Shown one piece after another: positions 9,775 to 14,898 of a stretch of 14,898 bases of DNA (its first letter is position 1; each line of letters starts with the position of its first letter). The translations under genes and the position numbers were made by a program. Source of the DNA: Bacteroidota bacterium (lineage in GTDB: Bacteria; Bacteroidota; Bacteroidia; AKYH767-A; OLB10); contig JADKFA010000036.1 in the NCBI GenBank assembly GCA_016717725.1, forward strand, positions 1 to 14,898, in the 5' to 3' direction. A model generated the notes under the pieces. That model did no database searches. It had not been told where the DNA came from and saw only the letters and a program-made list of their open reading frames with translations.

Positions 9775-10707
9775 TGACTTAAATCTTTTTGGATGAGTTG
9801 CGATAGTTCTTGAATGTCATTTCTATAATAGTCAATCATTTTTTTCTGATTTTCTAATGATAGTTTCTCTTCTTCTGGTTTCGAGAAAATGCTTGTTTTA
9901 AATATCGTTTGATAAAACTATTTTTAAGTGTTCTTCTAATATTTATTCTTTAACGTATTAAAGCTAATAATTTTTTTAACAAGTGAGTTTCTAGGAACCA
10001 TGGCTGTGTTAAAATTGATTTCAAATTTGGGTTGAAAAGAATTGTCGATTTCCAAGAACTCAAACACTTTTTTCATGGTGTTGGCTCCATTTTGTTCTAA
10101 CTCTTCTCGGAATAAGATTAATATTTGATGGGAAGGAAACAGTTCAATGTAACGTTTGGATTTGCGAGTACTCACCTAGTTCTAGATAGAGGATGTAGCT
10201 CCATTGCCTGGGTTGATAGCTTTTCTCGGCTTCTAATGCTTCTTCAAATGGTAAATTTGTTATTCCCATTCTACGGTCCATCAAATAATGCGAGTAAATG
10301 CGTTGGATGGGATTTCTTAAAATAATGATGATTTTTGCCTCCGAGTTGTATTCCTGGATGGCTTTAGCTGCGTATGGTGAATATAAGTAGGAAGCACTAG
10401 CTTCTCCTATTGCTTTTTGATTGCCTACAAATCGAAATAAAGATTCATATTGTTTGATGTCGTTGATGAATGCTCGATGTATGGGCTTCCTCATATTGCC
10501 CTTTAAGAAGGAGTTTATTTTTAAGAGCCTAATGCGCTCTTTTACCTCTGTTCGAACTTCTTCAAATTTTATTTCCGTCGAAAAGTAATTGGGTTCTTTG
10601 ATGGGACTCATGTAAACTTCGGGATGTTGCGAAAGGTATTGGTATAAAGAGGTAGTCCCCGCCTTCGCTGCACCGACGATAAAAAAATTTGGTCTTTTGG
10701 TTTCCAT
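9756..10707 (-). CDS. Sulfotransferase ST-D (Sulfotransfer_1-like), two frameshifts
   Basis: A sulfotransferase of about 317 residues after joining frames. The first piece (10707-10144) carries the PAPS loop GAAKAGTTSLYQYL, HPEVYMSPIKEPNYFSTEI, the GEASASYLYSP segment, and the 3'-phosphate motif IIIILRNPIQRIYSHYL. The frame changes near 10160, continuing as RYIELFPSHQILILFREELE and KKVFEFLEI. It changes again near 9905-9936, after which KPEEEKLSLENQKKMIDYY and QELSQLIQKDLSQWLQ follow. In this last frame the stop is at 9756-9758, which places the end 19 nt inside ST-C. ATG 10707 lies 1 nt after the ST-E stop. The HPEVYMSPIKEPN block is shared almost exactly with ST-C, pointing to a tandem duplication. 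Acceptor specificity is unknown. Confidence 0.84.
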
Positions 10708-10708
10708 C

Positions 10709-11617
10709 TTATTTTTTAATTAGCCAATGACTAAGATTTCGTTGAATTAGTTTCTCTACTCGCTTGATATCCTCCTTGTATATTTCCAAGAGTTCGTTTT
10801 GTAACTCTGAACTGGCTTTGAACATATCATCCTGATTCGGTTTCCTGAATCGATGTTTAATTTTGCTTTTGGTCTTATCCGAATTATTTTTTTTTGTGAA
10901 GGGCTTTAAAAGTGCTTTTAGCTTTTTTATTCGCAAAAATATATTTGTCCATTTATTATTCGATTGTGGATCCGAGATATTGTATTTGATAGAAGTATCA
11001 GGCGTGTATTGATCATCGACTCCAATAAATTGAAAAAGTTCCTTTAAGCACTCGTCAGGTTTGTTCGTTAGGTCTTCTTGTAGGATAACTTTAACATGAC
11101 TAAAGGATTTTTGATAGGCTTCAATCGCATCTGCATAAAACCCAACTCCCCTATATTGCCACATAAAATCCCATCGATCTGTTTCTCTTTTTTTCTCTTC
11201 GTTTAATGCCTCTTGTAGCGAAAGATGTTCTCGGTTCATTCGTAGAAAATGTTTGTAACCACTGATGAGTCGCTCAACAGGTTGTCGAATTATGATGATG
11301 ATTCGAGGGTCCCCTAATTTTTCTTTGATCCGTGGAATCGCCTCCTTGTAATAATAAGCATAGCAGGTAGAAATTTCTCCGATTCCTTTTTCAGTGCATC
11401 TTTCATAGATTGAATCGTATTCAGTAGGATCAAAGATAATGCGGGAAGGATCTCTACGTCCTCGTTCATGGGTAGAAGGATTTTTGTAACGATCGGCAAT
11501 AAAGAAAAAAGTTTCCTTTTTAGGAATGCATATTTCGGGATGCTGTTCTAAATAGTAGAACAGGGATGTGGTTCCACATTTTGCTACTCCTGCAACGAGG
11601 AAATTGGGTTTCTTCAT
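10709..11617 (-). CDS. Sulfotransferase ST-E (Sulfotransfer_1-like), intact
   Basis: An intact 302-residue PAPS-type sulfotransferase. The loop GVAKCGTTSLF is at residues 10-20, the 3'-phosphate motif IIIIIRQPVERLISGY at about 105-121, and VKVILQEDLTNKPDECLKEL marks the helix after the core. The segment after the loop (HPEICIPKKETFFFIADRY) differs from the SPIKEPNYFS block of ST-C and ST-D, and the region around residues 215-260 is unusually Lys-rich (LKPFTKKNNSDKTKSKIKH), so it is a more distant paralogue. The C-terminus ends KLIQRNLSHWLIKK, the same closing pattern as ST-C and ST-D. Its ATG (11617-11615) overlaps the flippase TGA (11616-11614) by 4 nt, a typical translational-coupling junction. 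It is the first sulfotransferase transcribed. Confidence 0.92.
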   Translation of the reverse strand: MKKPNFLVAGVAKCGTTSLFYYLEQHPEICIPKKETFFFIADRYKNPSTHERGRRDPSRIIFDPTEYDSIYERCTEKGIGEISTCYAYYYKEAIPRIKEKLGDPRIIIIIRQPVERLISGYKHFLRMNREHLSLQEALNEEKKRETDRWDFMWQYRGVGFYADAIEAYQKSFSHVKVILQEDLTNKPDECLKELFQFIGVDDQYTPDTSIKYNISDPQSNNKWTNIFLRIKKLKALLKPFTKKNNSDKTKSKIKHRFRKPNQDDMFKASSELQNELLEIYKEDIKRVEKLIQRNLSHWLIKK

Positions 11618-12945
11618 GTGTTAGAAGTTGATTTGTTGTTTCGTGTAATTCCTGGCAAATAAATAGACAGAAATCCAAATTTTTTGTAAACGTAGATGGA
11701 TCCTGCTAGGTTTTGAATGATTTTAGCAATAGCAGAGGAAATCGCAGCACCCGTTATTCCAATACGTGGCACCAAAATGATGTTGAGAATGATACTGGTA
11801 ATTGCCGCACAAAGGATGATGTTGTTGTAAGATTTTTGATGTCCAGTCATCTGTAATAGAATTCCTACAGATCCAGTAATTGAACTGAAGAAGTTTCCAA
11901 TTGAAAGAATAATTAATGCGGTGCTCGCCTGTTTAAAGTCGCTGCCAAAGAAGGAAAGTATCCAATCTGGAAAAATACAAATGAGTAAAGTAAAAGGAAG
12001 TGTTGCATAGAAAAGCATTTTTGTTGATGTGAAGATGGAATCACGAAGTTTTTAGATGTCGTTCTTGCTATGGTACTCTGCAAAGGTGGGTCCTTGAATG
12101 GCGTTGATCGCCATAAGAATCATAGCCGATGCGGACGCAATTTTAAAGGCGGTGTCGTAAAGACCTACTTCAATTTCTGTTCTATACACTCCAATCACTA
12201 AGTTGTCAATCCAGTTTAAAATGAAAAAAATGGATCCTGTTATCATCATAGGTAACGATTCTATGACCATCTCTTTTTTGGAGGTCGTCTCTACCACACC
12301 CACTTCGTAGGAATGACTGTATTTTTTCCAAGCAATGCTATATAGTATCATGACTAGTCCACAAGAGATGGCATAACCGAGCGTAGGACTAATGTTTAAG
12401 GCAGTATAGTACCCGATAAATATGAAAGCAACGTTTAATACTGGTATAATGGCTTTATAGAATGTAAAACCGATCATGTTTTTCATGCCACGAAATGCCG
12501 CAGCATGAATATTGATGAATACAAATGGAGCTAGCGCAAAACACATCACTTTGAGATGCGTAGTCATCTGTGGTTTGTGGAAAATGGAATTGGCAATAAA
12601 GTCGGCCGAAATAAAAAGCAAGACAGAAAGTATTACGGAAGTGATGGAGGTAATCTTAATCGAAGTTAAGTGCGCCGACTTAATATCTGCTGGTCGTTCG
12701 GCTGCTTTTGCAGCCGCAACTTTTCGCGTCAATAGATTGTCGAGTCCTAACAATCCTACAATTGCAAGTAACTGCAATACTGTAAATGATAAAGTGAAAC
12801 TTCCTAAAGCACCCGGTCCTAACATTCGAGCGACCACAAATACAAAAAGATATTGAGTTACCATTCCTCCGGCTTTTACCGAAAGTGCAATGCCTCCCTT
12901 TTTTAGAATGAAAGAGGTCTCTTTTTTGTTGCCTTTTTTACTCAT
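11614..12945 (-). CDS. Wzx-like polysaccharide flippase (MOP/PST family), one in-frame stop
   Basis: An integral membrane flippase of about 443 codons, the usual size for the polysaccharide-transport branch of the MOP superfamily, which moves lipid-linked repeat units across the inner membrane. The N-terminus (MSKKGNKKETSFILKKGGIA) is basic and followed by the family-like FVVARMLGPGALGSFTLSF and LGLLGLDNLLTRKV. Further on are FRGMKNMIGF, FFILNWIDNLVIGVYRTEIEVG and IQGPTFAEYHSK, which fits the mid-protein signature of these transporters. The C-terminal half (LFYATLPFTLLICIFPDWIL, then ITGAAISSAIAKIIQNL) completes the helices. A TAA at 12054-12052 interrupts the frame between SKNDI and KLRDSIF. 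The same frame continues on both sides, so this is a base substitution and not an indel; a Lys, Gln or Glu codon one base away would restore it. It is the first gene of the minus-strand run and overlaps ST-E by 4 nt. Confidence 0.86.
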
Positions 12946-13119
12946 TACTTCAAGGGCAAAGATGATTAATTTCCGGCCTTAAAATGAGCTAATTTACCTT
13001 TTCTCTTACGAGATTTCAACTATTGTAGAATAAAAAAAACACTTTGATTTATTTTAGAGCAAGTGTCCTTTTCTTTATAATATAAGAGAACGTTTTAAAG
13101 TGGGTGTACATATTCACAA

Positions 13120-13228
13120 TATTAATTTCGATTTTTTTATCAACTTATGGAGAGGCTTCTTTTGAGTATTTGGTTTCGCAAAGAAGGGGATTCAAAGTAA
13201 ATTTTAGTTTATGCTAGTATTAATTTCG
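13120..13228. repeat. 11-bp direct repeat pair in the intergenic region
   Basis: TATTAATTTCG occurs at 13120-13130 and again at 13218-13228, 98 bp apart start to start. Each copy contains TAATTTCG, one base from the TAnnTTTG element. In AT-rich DNA such a pair can arise by chance, so an operator role is only a possibility. Confidence 0.35.
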
Positions 13229-13359
13229 TGATTTATTTGTATAGTGAAATTCAATTTTTAGTATTAACATTAATTTAAAGAAAGTTTTTTAGATTTCATT
13301 TTTACAATTTAGTAATGGAATGATAATTTAAGTGAGGAGCAAATTATAAATTCACTATC

Positions 13360-13367
13360 TACTTTTG
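13360..13367 (+). promoter_or_regulatory. Candidate Bacteroidota -7 element
   Basis: TACTTTTG matches the TAnnTTTG consensus used by the Bacteroidota primary sigma factor and lies 49 nt before the ATG of the secreted protein at 13417. No TTTG is present 19-21 nt upstream where the -33 element would sit, so the match is partial. Confidence 0.35.
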
Positions 13368-13416
13368 CCATATAAAATCGAACCAAGTATTAACCAAATT
13401 CTACCAACTTTCAATT

Positions 13417-14898
13417 ATGAATAAATTTATTAGTTTCATTATAGCATTACTCTTGTTAAGTCATCTTGGATATAGTCAAAACGGCTTGGAGGGAATCGTT
13501 GTTGAAAAATATTATATTTCAATGTAAGACACTGCAGGTAGTGCTGAATTTACCGGTGGGGTTCTACAACTTATAGAATCTTTATTGATTTGTTGCGGGA
13601 TATACATTTCAAGCGGCATATGGTGTTCCAAATCACGAATTGAGGTTTCAAACTTCTACTGCATTTTTTAATAATGAGGATTATGGTGCTACTACTCCTA
13701 CTTATAGTAAAGTGAATGCTAATAAGAATACAGTCATGTTGGATTCTTGGTTGGCAGTGGTGCTAGTTGTAGTGGAAATTATGGAATATTAAAATCAGAA
13801 GATGGTGTTGCTGGAGGAACTAATGTTGTAAATGCTAATGGTTTGTTAGCAAATAATGATCCTATGGCAGGAATTCCACTTACTACTCAAGATGGAATTT
13901 ATGCAGGAACAACTCCTTCGGTTACCGTTCTTGGATTTACTCCATCTGAATTAAATGTTATTGATGCAACAAGTAATGTTGGAAATTTAATTTCAACCTT
14001 TAATGCGTCATGGGCAGTTTTAGGTGGTTCGACCGGCCCAATTTCATCTGTAAATAAAAATTAATCGCACAGTTTACGACGAATGGTACTTTTTCTTTTA
14101 AGTTGAATATTCAAATCGGCACACCAACACTAGGCGTTTCTCAGAATTTTGTCGCAGAAAATGCAACAGGAAATGAAATTCTTTTTCCTGGTTTAATTTA
14201 TCCAGCACCTGCTAATCCTACTGCTCAGGTTTCGATTGCAAGCAATTTAACGTTCCCTGTTTGTCAAGGTAAAAGCGTAAAGTTTACGGCTAATCCCACA
14301 AATGGTGGCACATCGCCAACTTATCAATGGAAAAAGAATAATGTAAATGTTGGTACAAATAGTCCTACTTATACTTTGACAGGTTTGAAAAACAATGATC
14401 AAATTAAATGTATATTGACTTCAAGTATTGCTGGCGCTTTGAATAATCCAGCTACATCTAATACGATTGTTGCGCAAATTATAGATAAACCAGTTGGCGA
14501 TATCATTTCAACTGGACCCTTAACTTTCTGCTCTGGTGCTAATGCATGTACACTTTCAACTACTTCGAATTTCGGTGAAACATATAAATGGTATAAAGGA
14601 AATGCAGTTATCGCAAATTCTAATAGCCCCACTTATGTTCCTACAAGTACTAACACTTATAAAGTGAAAGTGACAAATTTGGGAGGATGTAGTAAAACTT
14701 CTACTACAAAGAGTATAACGGTAAATGCTTTGCCTACTTCAACTGTATCAGTGACTGGACCTACTCCTATAAAGTACAAGTAACCGATGTAAACGGTTGT
14801 ACAAAAAAGTCTGGTAGCACCTCCATTACTGCGAACGCCCTACCAGTGGCAACAATTACTCCTCAAAGCTCAACAACATTTTGTAATGGGGATAGTGT
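13417..14898 (+). CDS. Secreted Ig-like repeat protein (probable T9SS cargo/adhesin), 3'-partial and frameshifted
   Basis: This is the N-terminal part of a large secreted or surface protein that runs off the window. The start at 13417 gives a clear signal peptide (MNKFISFIIALLLLSHLGYS, then Q). The first domain, to about 14210, has features I recognise from secreted Bacteroidota proteins: VVEKYYIS, STTYRIFIDLLPGYTFQAAY, AFFNNEDYGATTP, NTVMLDSWLAVGASCSG and SFKLNIQIGTP. Ig-like units follow, with FPVCQGKSVKFTANPTNGGT and TYQWKKNNVNVG, then TFCSGA, TYKWYKGNAVIANSNSPTY and YKVKVTNLGGCSKTS. Frame changes or stops occur near 13526, 13560, 13595, 13755, 14060 and 14765. After 14765 the frame giving YKVQVTDVNGCTKKS and FCNGDS continues to the edge. 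The C-terminal sorting domain that would prove type IX secretion is outside the window. Adhesion is inferred from the domain type only. Confidence 0.78.
14490..14898 (+). repeat. Ig-like tandem units with one half-unit
   Basis: A full unit starts around 14490 (ISTGPLTFCSGA) and ends around 14763 (VSVTGPT). Its closing strands, YKVKVTNLGGCSKTS through SITVNALP (from 14658), recur as YKVQVTDVNGCTKKS through SITANALP (from 14768), only 110 nt later, so the second copy lacks its N-terminal half. The next unit begins with TTFCNGD at about 14876. Confidence 0.6.

Larger units (their letters stand above)
12946..13416. other. Divergent AT-rich intergenic region
   Basis: These 471 nt separate the flippase (minus strand) from the secreted Ig-like protein (plus strand) and should hold promoters for both. 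No convincing ORF, tRNA or structured RNA is seen. It contains an 11-bp direct repeat and one match to the Bacteroidota -7 element on the plus strand, listed separately. I found no match to that element on the minus strand ahead of the flippase. Confidence 0.6.

Noticed and set aside
9466..9777. 103-codon plus-strand open frame opposite ST-C
   Set aside because: The minus strand encodes PAPS-loop sequence here; the open frame is incidental in AT-rich DNA.
7907..11617. Tandem sulfotransferases as an assembly duplication artefact
   Set aside because: The four proteins differ clearly in sequence and length, so they are genuine paralogues and not copies of one locus.
12512..12856. 114-codon open frame on the plus strand opposite the flippase
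   Set aside because: It is antisense to strong flippase sequence and its translation shows no domain-like pattern; it is a shadow of the real gene.
13060..13095. Possible hairpin around TTATAATATAA
   Set aside because: The arms do not pair well and the sequence is simply AT-rich.
1..14898. CRISPR array, tRNA, rRNA, insertion sequence or prophage signal
   Set aside because: I saw no regularly spaced repeats, no tRNA-like sequence, and no transposase or phage protein motifs on either strand.

Overview
The window looks like Bacteroidota (Flavobacteriia or a close relative). It is AT-rich, and Shine-Dalgarno-like sites are weak or absent. A DUF4270 lipoprotein sits directly upstream of glmS, an arrangement common in this phylum. 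The right end encodes a secreted multi-Ig-like protein of the kind usually exported by the type IX system.

Layout. (1) 3-3059, plus strand: the DUF4270 lipoprotein (5' end outside the window), then glmS after a 3-nt gap. (2) 12945-3069, minus strand: one run of nine tightly packed genes that reads as a polysaccharide assembly operon. In transcription order these are a Wzx-like flippase, four related sulfotransferases (ST-E, ST-D, ST-C, ST-B), a Wzy-like polymerase/ligase, a fifth and different sulfotransferase (ST-A), a GH5-type glycosidase lipoprotein and a GT4-type glycosyltransferase. Junctions run from a 19-nt overlap to a 41-nt gap. The last gene converges on glmS with 9 nt between the stops. 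(3) 12946-13416: a 471-nt AT-rich divergent intergenic region. (4) 13417 to the window end, plus strand: the N-terminal part of a large secreted Ig-like repeat protein.

How the genes fit together (inference): the flippase and polymerase suggest a Wzx/Wzy-type surface glycan. Five PAPS-dependent-type sulfotransferases suggest it is heavily sulfated, possibly at several positions. The GH5 lipoprotein could trim or release the polymer at the cell surface. Only one glycosyltransferase and no initiating phosphoglycosyl transferase or PAPS-synthesis genes are visible, so the system must continue elsewhere. The adjacent glmS supplies glucosamine-6-phosphate for amino sugars, but that neighbourhood is probably a DUF4270-glmS convention and not a functional link.

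Quality caveat: most genes are broken by 1-nt frameshifts, and the flippase has one in-frame stop. In each case the protein sequence resumes in another frame with conserved motifs, including in the normally essential glmS. The simplest explanation is indel error in a low-coverage or long-read consensus. I therefore annotate whole genes across the breaks and record where the frames change.
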